Assembly: GCF_029227915.1 (NCBI RefSeq)
Contig: NC_079881.1
Coordinates: 13,987,501 to 14,051,500, forward strand
DNA length: 64,000 nt
Direction of reading: 5' to 3'
Origin: Hydractinia symbiolongicarpus
Taxonomy: Eukaryota > Cnidaria > Hydrozoa > Anthoathecata > Hydractiniidae
The notes beneath the pieces were generated by a model. It was not told the DNA's origin and did no database searches. It saw nothing but the letters and a program-made list of their open reading frames with translations. This document shows, one piece after another, positions 23,771 through 33,735 of this stretch. The position numbers were made by a program, and so were the translations under genes. The first letter of the stretch is position 1. The number at the start of each line of letters is the position of its first letter.

Positions 23771-24126
23771 CACGCTTTTTTATATAAGAATATACTCTAT
23801 AAGAATATATAAGCTGAGGAATGGGTTAAAAATTAAGAATATCCTAAGAATATACCCAGGCTCGACCTTTCGTTTTAGATATGAAAAGTTTTATGATGCA
23901 CAAATTTTGATTAGAAGTTTAATTTCTTATACTGTATGTTTATTTTCTTGTCAGCTCACCTGTCTTTTACACTTTTTTTAATTAGGCACATTAAGGGTAA
24001 TTACATGCTTTCCGGCTGTAGCCATGTTAAGAATATCTTTAAGAATATTCGAGGCTGAGGTTTGTTAAAAAGTGAAGAATACTGTGGCTGAAACGAAAAA
24101 ACTTTACTCTTATATAAAAAAGCGTG
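23771..24126. mobile_element. 356-bp MITE with 19-bp TIRs and TA duplication
   Basis: CACGCTTTTTTATATAAGA at the left end is repeated in perfect inverse at the right end (TCTTATATAAAAAAGCGTG). A TA dinucleotide flanks both ends (23769-23770 and 24127-24128). Inside, the word TAAGAATAT or AAGAATA recurs at least seven times. There is no coding capacity. The TA target site suggests a Tc1/mariner-type or similar transposase acting in trans. Confidence 0.85.
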
Positions 24127-24690
24127 TAATTACCCGTTTCTGATTTCAGACGAGAATTCAATAATTTTTTAAACAAACTTGTAAACACTTGATAGTTGAT
24201 TTTATGAAAAAGTTAATAATAGTAATAATAAAAACTAGCTGTTTCCCGTGGAAGAGTCCACTGTATTCTCATTTAATTTATGTAGCAGATATACGTCCAT
24301 AAAAAAAAACAATACAGCAGTGCGCATCTTACATCTGCATTATTATATAAATGACCAAAAAAATGAAGGTGTCCAATTACTGCTCTGACCATCTGACAAA
24401 TGCGAAAATTCAGAAAGAAGTTTTCAAAAGCATTTTAACATACATCTCATCCATAAAATTTAAATCACTCAAAACGTCACATATATACAAAAAAGCAGAT
24501 CAATGTCAAACACAAATCTTTCTCATTGTATATGTTAAAGTCAGTTAGTTTATTGCAAACCCTGCCGAAGGTTGATACAAAATGTGAGAAATAAACAATA
24601 AATTGTGCCTAAGTAGAAATTTTTATCTAAGGTGTTAAATAGGGATTTGCAAGGATAAATTATAATGCAATAAAATGTTTTGATATATTG
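24127..24690. other. No gene seen
   Basis: AT-rich. Includes a fragment (24240-24275) related to the dispersed repeat at 19892. Confidence 0.45.
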
Positions 24691-26300
24691 CATACGGTCC
24701 TTCCTCACTAAACTTTAGACACTAAACTTTAATTTCAACAAAAAAAACTGTGTTTAAACCTAAAATTAATAAAGGCCTTTTAGCAACTTGCATGCTGTTT
24801 TACCATCAATAAAGTAAACAAAATTTCAAATCTCACATAGTATTCTGTCACAAATGTTTTCATAAAATATATATAAAAGTCATATATAAGAGTCATGTTA
24901 AACAACAGCAATCAATCTAAAAGTTCATTTTATGTCAATTTTTGCACCAAATTTGCAACAAAAAATACAAATTCTAAATAATACTAAAATCTCTTATTTT
25001 GGTCCTTCGCATACCAACGGTCTCCCACAAAAGTTTAATCAAAATGAAAAAAATGAGAGGTAACGACAAAATCAAAGTTTGCAGAATGTAATAATTTTGG
25101 TACATATATCTACTGCAAATGCCCTTAAAAACAATATTTTAATCCAAAATGCCTAATAAAAACAGTTTGCAACAAAAATCAGTTATTTCGATGATACTGC
25201 ATACACTCTTTCCCCACAAAAGCTTCACAAACTGTAAAAAAAAAATGGTTGTAGTGAGTGCTTCTGATTCAACAAAAATCAGGGTTTTTTGACATTTTGT
25301 ATCTTGTCCTTACCCATTAAATCTTACACAAAATTTCAAGGATCAGTCATTTCGGTATATTGCGCAGAGTCCTCCCCGGTAAGAATTTATACAAATTATA
25401 GAAAAAAAAAGCTTGCAAGGTGTAAAATCGAATTCTTCTTTTGTGTATATATGGTCCTTCCTCGCAAAATTAACATAAAATGTCAAAAAGGTTCAGATAT
25501 AACATCTAACACAACAAAAATCAGTTCTATCAGTATATGTCATGCCATTGTCTTACACAAAATGTTCCCCTTAAAGTTTCACAGACACAGCCTGTAAATT
25601 ATAAACAACTAAGATCAGGTATTTTAATCTATTTTATACCATTCTGTCCCAAATAATTTATATAAAATGTAAAAATTGAGTGGTAAACAGAAATTTATAT
25701 ACATATATATATAATGTCAGAGTTGAATTTCTTATTTTAATATAAAACATGAAAGGCTTGTAAGGTGTAAAGCCAAATTCTACAAAAATTAGTTCTTTCG
25801 GTATATTGCATGATCCTTGTGTCACAAAAGTTAACACAAAATTTCAAAAGAAAAGCAAAATAGTTTGTATATATTATATATACCATGTATAAACATAAAT
25901 GAAAAGTCACCCCAGTCTTCCCTGTACATTTTTTACCGTAAATGTAAAAAAACCATGTAAATAATTTCCCCGGCTCCCCCCTCCCTCCTAAAAAAAAATA
26001 AATAAAAAATTAAAAACCCATGTAAATACTGCAACAAAATCAAAAAATGTGAAAAAGCCTCGTAAATTTTTCCCATTATGTCACAAACCTCTATCAATTA
26101 AGAACTTTAAAAAACACAGGTTTTTCGGTGTTATAGCATGTAGTAACTTTCTCAAAAAGGTTTAAAGTTTTCCTAAATAACACGAAATGTCATAAAAAAA
26201 ACATTTGAGTAAGAACATCTAGAACATCAGAATTACTACATGTTAAATAAAAATCCTTTTGTCATATTGCATGCAACCGATATAAGTTTAGTTACACAAA
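24691..26300. repeat. Ancient degenerate tandem repeat
   Basis: The same ordered words recur throughout: CAACAAAAATCAGTT, TTTCGGTATATTGCAT, GGTCCTTCCTC, CACAAAAGTTTA and CACAAAATGTAAAA. Spacing is irregular, roughly 100-270 bp. The same order appears inside the 3.1-kb duplication at about 14410-14580. This looks like an old satellite or many nested copies of one element; no coding signal. Confidence 0.65.
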
Positions 26301-27198
26301 ATGTGAAAAATACATTATATATTTGCATAAAAAAGAGTCCTTAAACTATCCTGAAATATTATAAATACTTTCTTAAGATGTTGTAGCTTCTTATATCTTC
26401 TTATTTAAGCTTAAAAGGTCAAGTCAAATAAGTTACAGCCATAATCCTATCTATCTACCTAGCTACATGTAAAAGCAACATAAAATTCACAGGTTAGCTA
26501 GGTATACTGGGAATCTTTAGTTTAAAGCTAACATTAGCTAGCTACAGCAGCTAATAGCTGGTCAATTAAATATAAACTGGAGACTTAGCCAGGTATAAAG
26601 AACATGGCTACATAAAAATAAATTCCTAGCTAGCTGGTGGTTGGCTTTTTATGATGCTAGCTATAAAACATGTCTGGCATCATTAGTATCATCAAAACTG
26701 AAAAAACATGAAAAGAACTTACAGAAACCTTGCTATGATTAACTTATTAAACCATGCTCTTCTTCAAATGTTTTTTTAAAGATTTATGTTGAATGAAAGA
26801 GTAGAGAATACTCAAAAAGAACAGCCATCTTTTTCGTAAACAAAATTTCCGTTTTATGCTAGGAACTTCATTTAGCGGTACGTATCCTTTGTGAATATCT
26901 AATACCGTTTCGTATGTAGCGATACCTATATATATGCTCATATAGATTTTTTAGCATAAGGGTATATATATTTATATCGTTATTAGCTGCGGGTTATGTA
27001 TTTACACTTTATGTGCGATTTCTATGAAGTACGTGCCTAACTTTTTCAGTTAAATTTTAGCGTACAGCCACGTCATAAGTAAGTGACCCATGATTTCCGT
27101 GTCGTGGACTCACAGTTTTACTCACGCAAGGGAATTAATATATAAGATAACCAGTCTATAAGCTTGACGTCAAATATTCTTTTGTTTTAAGAGAGTAC
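26301..27198. other. No gene seen; AGCTAGCT-rich patch
   Basis: AT-rich. The palindromic word AGCTAGCTA and partial copies cluster at 26450-26660. No gene recognised. Confidence 0.45.
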
Positions 27199-27235
27199 AA
27201 AAGTGCACACTTCGGCGAGATTCTTCTTGACGTAA
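27199..27235. repeat. Left arm of a 3.6-kb-spaced inverted repeat
   Basis: CACTTCGGCGAGATTCTTCT followed by TGACGTAAC. The reverse complement of this word occurs at 30811-30845 and again at 30866-30893 (GACGTCAAGAAGAATCCCGC). Confidence 0.7.
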
Positions 27236-27610
27236 CAAATTCTTTTCTTTTAAGAGTTAAAAAAACATTTTAGGAAAGTTGATTTCCCGTTCCCATTAGT
27301 ATGGGGAGCTTACGGCGCTGATTAAAAATGTAGTGCTTTCGGGGAGATGTAGGGGTAAGATAGAAAGTATTGCGGAGCATGGGACAGAACTCCGTCAATC
27401 TTAATGTGCCTAGAAATTGTGTTTGCCCAAAATTTACGGTTTATTAAGTGTTTAGCTGGCCACTCTCAGAATTATTTAACGAGGTTCGGACGTCATGAAC
27501 CACGCGGACCGACCGTATTGGTCACATGAAAGATCGAAAACTTGACGGATAATCTACGTGACCTCAATTAATCGATAAGAATAGTTATAATAAAGATGAG
27601 CTAAGTCAAA

Positions 27611-28058
27611 AAGAAATAGGATCGAAAACTCCCGCCTTTTACGTTCAATTTTCATACAGGCTGATTTCATGCACGTCAGCATTTACTCTATTCAATAAAA
27701 AATAGGATCGAAAACTCCCGCCTTTTACGTTCGATTTTCATACAGGCTGTTTTCATACACGTTTACATTTACTCTATCCAATAAGAAATAGGATCGAAAA
27801 CTCCCGCCTTTTTTGTTCAATTTCGATCAGACTGTTTTCATTTACGTCTGCATTTATTCCATCCAATAAGAAATAGGATCGAAAACTCCCGCCTTTTACG
27901 TTCGATTTTAATACAGGCTGGTCTGCATTTACTCTATCCAATAAGAAATAGGATCGAAAACTCCCGCCTTTCTTGGTCAATTTCGATACAGGCTGTTTTC
28001 ATTTACGTCTGCATTTATTCTATCCAATGAGAAATAGGATGGAAAACTCCCGCCATTG
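27611..28058. repeat. 86-bp minisatellite, six units
   Basis: GGATCGAAAACTCCCGCC starts at 27619, 27705, 27791, 27876, 27951 and 28037 (the last with GGATGG), so the spacing is mostly 85-86 bp. Each unit also carries TCTATCCAATAAGAAATA and a CAGGCTG..TTCAT part. Minus-strand open frames crossing it are repeat-borne. Confidence 0.92.
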
Positions 28059-28807
28059 AAGAGTACTATATTAACTGTTCTTCCTAACGAAAAAGATTTC
28101 GTTCCGTCAATATTACGTTTAGTGTTACAAACTTTTTGTGTGATAAAGATGGCAAGCATTCATGTATGTATCCAGTTCCGTCAATGTTACGTTTCATTTT
28201 AAATGCTTTTTTTAACGCACGCCGTACTTCTAAAGTCTTCCTATGTTAATTAATTGTTATTTCTTTTTTATTTAATTAGAAAAGAATTATTCGCTGAACA
28301 GGTGGTAAAAGACTGCACGAGGACATAACCTCTTTAAAAAATGAACTGGTAAGTGTCATTAATCTTAAATAAAAAAACTATTTCGCAAAACAATTTTTTT
28401 GTTATGCCATTTTATTGCCAATACATTCGGTTTTTTCATTTTAATGTAGGCTTTTGTTAGAAGCACAATAATTAAAGTTGAAGAGGATTTAACCTCGTTA
28501 AAAAAACAATTGGTGAGTTCACATTTAGTATTTACATTTTTATTTGCAAATACAACAAAATGTTTTCACCTTAAGTATCAGCATAACAATTAAACCGAAT
28601 ATTTTATACCTTTTTAACGAAAATTTTTGTGGATAATTGTAGATATTTGATGGTACTTTCCTAATCAGAGCATAATTAACTCATTGTGCAGTATGTGTAT
28701 GACTAGAAAATATGTCTTAAGGATCATTTAAATCTAGCTACATAGCTAATTTTATGCCGGCCAAGTAGCCAGTTTTATGTCAGATAAGTAGCTAGTGAGA
28801 AAAACAG

Positions 28808-29049
28808 TTTTGGTAATTTTTTTACTATCAAAGTTGAGACGATTGCTTGCTGCTCACCAAGGTCATTTAGACTTTGTTGACTCTCTCTTAGCACTGCTTT
28901 GCCCATGTCAAAGCAAAGACAAAGAAAAGACAAACACCCTTGTCCGCATATCAAAATACCAGCCAAATTATCGTAATCATGTATCATAATTATAACATGC
29001 ATCGCACAATGTATTCCGTTATTATTCCGTTATTATTGCAAAGAACAAT
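28808..29049. repeat. Second copy of the 22.1-kb repeat
   Basis: Nearly identical to about 22119-22348. The main difference is an extra CCGTTATTATT (tandem slip) near the right end. Flanks of the two copies are unrelated. Confidence 0.9.
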
Positions 29050-30134
29050 TTTGTTTTGTCTCGCTCACTCAGATATTTACGAAAATTTACCAACAAATGA
29101 CCAGATAAAATTACTGGGCAACACTGATAAAATGGCAGAATTTTTTATAAATTTGATGTATAGGGACGAAATCGTATAGAAATCCTATATACTCTCCACC
29201 GTGCTTACTTTTCACTTCTATTTGGCTTATTTAATGAGGAAATGGGCTTCGCTACGCTCCGTGCGCTAGCGCGCACTCCGCTACTCTCCGCAATCAGAAA
29301 AGGCTCAAAATTATCAACCTGCAGCAGACCTAGTGCACAGGGATCTTCATCCATGATGTCCCAGCAGTCGTCTGGTAAGGAATTTGTTGATGTAGCGTTA
29401 TTTGAGTTAATTATTGTAGTTCCCAATAAAAACACAAACTTGGAGTAGAAAATTTATTTCAATTTTGTAAGAATAACTGAGGATAATTTGGCGGAATCGG
29501 GTGAGGATGCTAGGCTGGAGAGAATATATTGTCTCAAGCTTACGTGCGTGTTCCCAATAAATTCGCTCTTCTCCCCTACATCCCGGAGCTCTTCTCCTAG
29601 TAGTGTTAGCTCTTCTCCTAGTAGTGTTTTCTGGCTTAACTAATCTCTCAATCACATCCGGAGCTCCTCTCCTGTGATTCCATTTCTTCTATCATACCTC
29701 ACAAGAACCTACTCTTTATGAGGTTTAGCTTTTTTTGCATTTCACACCTGTTATTAACCTCTTGGTGCCCCAGCTCTGACTGTCAGCGCCGCATCCTCCT
29801 GCTGTTATTTCCCCAGTCATCTGTCCTGCTCTCGTGGTGCACCGTCGATCATCCCCTCGCACCTGTACTTAATTCACCATACTCTTCCAGGGGTACACGC
29901 ACATCTCTACAGCCCAGCACCCCCAAATCCCCCAAATGAAAATTCATTATCTATGAGGCAATATTTTTGACAAGAACTACGACGAGATAATTCAACATGC
30001 CATAACAGGCTTAACAAATTGACATAAAAAAGAAAACTACATGCAAGTGCCTATAAATTAGCCTTTTACAATCCGGGTAATAAAACGAATTGTAACACCT
30101 TCCTAAATGGAGCGGTTTGGATGCCTTGATGTTA
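29050..30134. other. No confident gene; CTCTTCTCC tandem pair
   Basis: A 21-bp unit AGCTCTTCTCCTAGTAGTG is duplicated at about 29588-29630. GC-richer pieces at 29240-29360 and 29760-29940 give short frames without recognised domains. Confidence 0.45.
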
Positions 30135-30450
30135 AATGCAAATAGCAGTTCTGAAAATAGAAGCCTGACCTTATTTATTATCGCTCCAGGGCAAATGTAT
30201 ACAGATTCACTCTACATTGACACGTAGTTAAATCAAATTTTTCGTAATTATCATGGATGTATGCCTAATATAAAGGGAATACCTAAAATCGGAAGCCTGA
30301 CCGTATTTATACCCTCAACCATTTTAAATTAAGGGCACTGACAATAAAAGCATTTCCAGATTTCCAAATTGCACAAAAGATATAGCCTGATCGAACAATT
30401 TTGGGTATCATTCAAAATGCGGCTATGTGAAATGTTTATAAAATTGATCC
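30135..30450. repeat. Dispersed repeat, copy B
   Basis: Partner of 18855-19320, same orientation, moderately diverged and shorter. Confidence 0.75.
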
Positions 30451-30773
30451 TAAAGACTGGACACATGTTGCAAAAAAAAAAATAAAAAAATTCCATGTTA
30501 AAGTGAGGTAGGATCGCCTAAGTAGAAATTGCCAATGAGAAGATCATGTGGATCTGAACTAGTAATCGGTTGAAAGAACGCATAATTTTATTATTGGCGT
30601 TTAATAAGGTTCCTGGCGCCCAGGAGTCGAGTTAAAATTTATCTCAACTACTCAAGAGTGTTTGACGAGGCTTAACTCTCTGGTTTCACGGTAGTCCAAC
30701 TACATTTTGCCGCAATTCGCCGATTGTTGCGCGACTCCTTGTTTTCTGCCGTAAAATAGTCGACTTCGGCGGC

Positions 30774-30893
30774 AGCCGAAGTGTGGACTTTGACCTTCTT
30801 AAACAAATAATTTTGATTTCAAGAAGAATCGCGCCGAAGTGTGGACTTTTGAAACGAAGAATATGTGACGTCAAGAAGAATCCCGCCGAAGTC
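30774..30893. repeat. Right arm(s) of the inverted repeat, duplicated
   Basis: Two head-to-tail units of about 58 bp (GCCGAAGTGTGGACTTT and onward to AAGAAGAATC-GCC). Each is inverse to 27199-27235. Confidence 0.7.
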
Positions 30894-31534
30894 GTCGAAA
30901 TTTACGGTAAAGAAAGATTGAAATTGGGTCATGGGTGCGTGCGGATAATTTACTCTACCTATTGTTATTGCCTCCCGGTAGCCGGTCGGTTTGATAGGGT
31001 CGAATTCAACATGTCTAAAGGCTAAGGAAGTTTTGTATTGACTTGCAACAAGTAAATGGAAGGCTTGAATATATGATTGCGGAATGAAGTTGAGCAATGT
31101 TGCTGAGAAGAAACATTACCGGAACACATTTATTCTCTGTGATTGCAGAAGAAAGCAGTTTTGCAAAAAAAAAACAGACTTTTTGAGTTAACAAAATCAT
31201 AGCATTAACTTTAATGACAACGTTTTCAGGTACATCTGTTTACTTTTAATTCCATTGATTTTTGAGCTTTCTATTGCTGTGCTAGCAAGTGTGAGCATGA
31301 AACTGTTTATAGTTTCACTTTCAACAAATCTAAAAGCCCTGTGTCAAATTCAAAGTTCTTGTGTTGTCTTGGGTTACCCACAAGTAACAAGACATTGGAT
31401 AGCAATACAATAAATCGAATAGCTGCATAACAACTTTGTGTGTTTACTTTGTAGATTCAAAGCTTCTGGCAATAGACACTTTTTAAACGATTTCTTAACA
31501 TGCCACAAGGCCACAGACGAGAACACAATCCTTA
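30894..31534. other. No gene seen; left flank of the Polinton
   Basis: I looked here for the left terminal inverted repeat of the Polinton and could not match it to sequence right of 44.9 kb. Confidence 0.4.
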
Positions 31535-31554
31535 GTTGGTTATTATAATAAAGG

Positions 31555-32153
31555 ATGTTCAAATTCTATAACGACTCCGTGGAGACAAGAGATTTTCATA
31601 GCGAGCCAACTGTGCTCGATATTGACGAGGTTCAAATTGAGAATATCGTACTTAGTGATCCAATTAAATCCAACAAAGGCAAAGATGCTAGATATGTTAT
31701 AGGCTATAAACATGGTAGCAAGATATCGTCATTATTGATCATAACGTCAAAGGGGCTGTATTCAAACGGTGCATCCAGATACGATGATGGATACTCCCTT
31801 ACAATGTCATTTGATATGTATAACCATCCTGATTGGCTGGAAAAGTACAAGTGTATCCTAGCCAGGATTGAGAAACTATATGGTAGTGAGTTCACGACCT
31901 CATCAGTGAAGAACGGTAGATACCTGAACACAAAAATTAAAGAATAGGATGGAAAAATAAACACGTATTTCTACGATCTTCCAATACCTATGCGACAACC
32001 ATGTTCCTGTATCTGTATACTAAAAATATCCAGCTGGGGAATAAGCATTACCCGCAAGTCTTGCTTGAGGAGTGTAAATACAAGCCTGTTCAACAACCCT
32101 TAAGGACACATCTTATTGTTTCAGATGACGAGAACTCGTTCGTTGTAGTGTAA
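31555..32153 (+). pseudogene. Polinton protein of unknown function
   Basis: The frame from ATG 31555 runs 130 codons to a stop at 31945-31947. The same frame continues readable (DGKINTYFYDLP), then shifts near 31990-32000 into YTKNIQLGNKHYPQ and LLEECKYK, ending in TAA at 32151-32153. One gene with a nonsense codon and a frameshift explains this best. It is the first plus-strand gene; ATAATAAAGG lies directly before the ATG. The LEECKYK-type ending is familiar from other Polinton hypothetical proteins. A nucleic-acid-binding role is possible but not shown. The TAA stop overlaps the AATAAA of the next gene. Confidence 0.6.
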
Positions 32154-32158
32154 TAAAC

Positions 32159-32412
32159 ATGAACGATCTGAAAAGAGACGCAAAGTCGTTGGGTACTAAG
32201 GGTTATTCAACCCTCAAGAGAGTTGATCTTCTCGCTGCGATTCATAAGGTAAAATATAAAGGCCTCATTGCAAGCCATGTCTAGAAATCACAGCTATAAA
32301 AATTTTAGAGCAATATATCAGAGGCCTCGAGACAAAACAGAAACGAACCATTATATATGAAGGTGACCTAATGATTGATGCAACTACCGGCGAAGTACTT
32401 GGTACCATCTAA
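32159..32412 (+). pseudogene. Small SAP-domain protein, frameshifted
   Basis: Starts MNDLKRDAKSLGTKGYSTLK and RVDLLAAI, a SAP-like helix-extended-loop-helix of about 30 residues (putative DNA binding). After 42 codons the frame ends. The reading continues in another frame from about 32297 (AIKILEQYIRGL) to TAA at 32410-32412. AATAAAC precedes the ATG with one base between hexamer and ATG. The stop lies inside the hairpin at 32407-32435. A related SAP segment begins the polymerase gene. Confidence 0.65.
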
Positions 32413-32435
32413 TTTGTTAATGAAACAAATTAGAT
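32407..32435. terminator. Hairpin between convergent genes (12-bp stem)
   Basis: ATCTAATTTGTT pairs perfectly with AACAAATTAGAT across an AATGA loop. It contains the stop codon of the SAP gene and lies between it and the end of the minus-strand gene 32536-32918. Confidence 0.8.
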
Positions 32436-32535
32436 TATGAATATTTAGGCGGTTCATCTAGGTATTTTTTACATAATGAGCAGATTGCAAGTTTTTTAAC
32501 AGTTCTTCTCTGGCTTCCTGTCTTCCCTGAGCGAC

Positions 32536-32918
32536 TTATTGATGCCTTTCTTGATTGTTAATCGTTTCCACAATCTCTTTAGTACGCTGGCGGATTTGCT
32601 CTTTCAATAGGAGATATCTTTGCTTCTCTTGCATAATAAGGGTAAATTCGTAGTTACTAATCACTCCATTCTCGATGCCTTTCGAAATCAAATCGACAAT
32701 ACTATTCAGCTTCGTTTCCGCTAATAATCTTATACTATCATGCTTTTGTGTTTATAATTCAGCTTCTTCCCACCTTGTTTTAAAGCAGTCTGCCCCAATC
32801 CAACGGCAATGCTGATACCTCCCATCGCGACGGATAGAGGAGCTCCGATGCCGCTGAGCATACTAGCGATACCTACGCCTGATGTTATCAGGCTTATGGC
32901 GAGCAATCCGTGGTCCAT
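32536..32918 (-). pseudogene. Polinton membrane protein with Gly-rich hydrophobic core, frameshifted
   Basis: From ATG 32918: MDHGLLAISLITSGVGIAS, followed by a second Ala/Gly/Ile-rich hydrophobic segment (GGISIAVGLGQTAL), then a polar helix. A one-base shift in the A-run near 32745 moves the reading into HDSIRLLAETKLNSIVDL, continuing as EYNGV/EFTLIMQEKQRY-like sequence to TAA at 32536-32538. The two-part layout, hydrophobic N half and alpha-helical C half, is common among Polinton and Polinton-derived hypothetical proteins in invertebrates. Possible membrane or particle component; function unknown. Its ATG is 3 bp from the ATG of the divergent gene at 32922. Confidence 0.65.
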
Positions 32919-32921
32919 ATA

Positions 32922-33704
32922 ATGGATCCATATAATGGATCCAGCTTTTCACAATACGATAACCGCTACTCCACCCCGGGGTATGCGCAGGTATGCCGTG
33001 AGTATGGTGCGGATCCCAACGCTTTATACAAGTTCAAAACCCTGACGTCATCGTTGTCGAGTGGTAGATGGTGGCCGCAGGTTGATGGGGATTGGGCCAA
33101 AGTCATCATCCCGAAAAGTCAAGGTCTGACATCAGAGGGCGTGACAAAATTGGGTGAAAGTATACGCGTCTATGTTGTCTTATTGCTAGGATCTCAAGCG
33201 AGTGCAAAGGCACCAATTCTAGGCTCTAATGCCGATAACTATACAGCAAGGCAAATATTATTGCAGAAATTCGAGGCCATGGTTCAACGCGACGAGAACG
33301 TAGGTCAAGACATCACCGAGTTTCAAAAGGTGTTACAGTACGCACGAACTCCATTAAATTTCGTCGTCATCTCCAGCGTCTACATGCTTCCTTCAAACAT
33401 GGATCTTCGCATTGGAAAAATTGTGGGGTATAATAACAACGTTCTAATAGCGCTCCCTAACATAGGTGTCGGTGTGGAGCTAGATCTGAATACCAAAGCT
33501 GTCAAGCATGATGCATCCTTCACTGCACCTTTTAGACAACATATCAAGAAAACCACGCCTGATACCAAGGAAGCCCACAGGCAGCATGATATACCCCTCC
33601 ATCCACCATCCTCTAAGGAAGCTGCTGTTCACGAGTATACCAAAGCCACGCTGGTTACGGTAGGAGTAGGACTTATCCTCGCTTTCATCTGGATGAACAA
33701 ATAG
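32922..33704 (+). CDS. Polinton protein with C-terminal membrane anchor, intact
   Basis: An uninterrupted frame of 260 codons starting MDPYNGSSFSQYDNR. The first ATG in frame is at 32922; the frame opens a little earlier without an ATG. Most of the protein is soluble (RWWPQVDGDWAKVIIP near residue 50). A Pro/His-rich linker and a single C-terminal hydrophobic segment, ATLVTVGVGLILAFIWM, follow, and it ends in NK. The layout suggests a tail-anchored protein facing the particle or cytosol. No domain recognised. Uninterrupted while most Polinton genes here are broken. It is followed by the hairpin at 33706. Confidence 0.7.
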   Translation: MDPYNGSSFSQYDNRYSTPGYAQVCREYGADPNALYKFKTLTSSLSSGRWWPQVDGDWAKVIIPKSQGLTSEGVTKLGESIRVYVVLLLGSQASAKAPILGSNADNYTARQILLQKFEAMVQRDENVGQDITEFQKVLQYARTPLNFVVISSVYMLPSNMDLRIGKIVGYNNNVLIALPNIGVGVELDLNTKAVKHDASFTAPFRQHIKKTTPDTKEAHRQHDIPLHPPSSKEAAVHEYTKATLVTVGVGLILAFIWMNK

Positions 33705-33705
33705 G

Positions 33706-33731
33706 TCTAGTATGTTTTTTAAAATACTAGA
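33706..33731. terminator. Hairpin between convergent genes
   Basis: TCTAGTAT and ATACTAGA form the outer stem; T- and A-runs can extend it with one bulged G. It begins 2 bp after the TAG of the upstream gene and ends 5 bp before the end of the convergent gene. Confidence 0.75.
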
Positions 33732-33735
33732 TTTT

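Noticed and set aside
27611-28058. CRISPR-like regular spacing
   Set aside because: Eukaryotic minisatellite: whole 86-bp units are similar, with no unique spacers.
27774-28159. Minus-strand frames with repeated GGSFRSYFLLD
   Set aside because: They are produced by the 86-bp minisatellite; no start context or domain.
32910-33704. Longer start of the Polinton tail-anchored protein from GTG at 32910
   Set aside because: GTG is not used as a usual start in animal nuclear genes and would overlap the divergent gene; ATG at 32922 is preferred.
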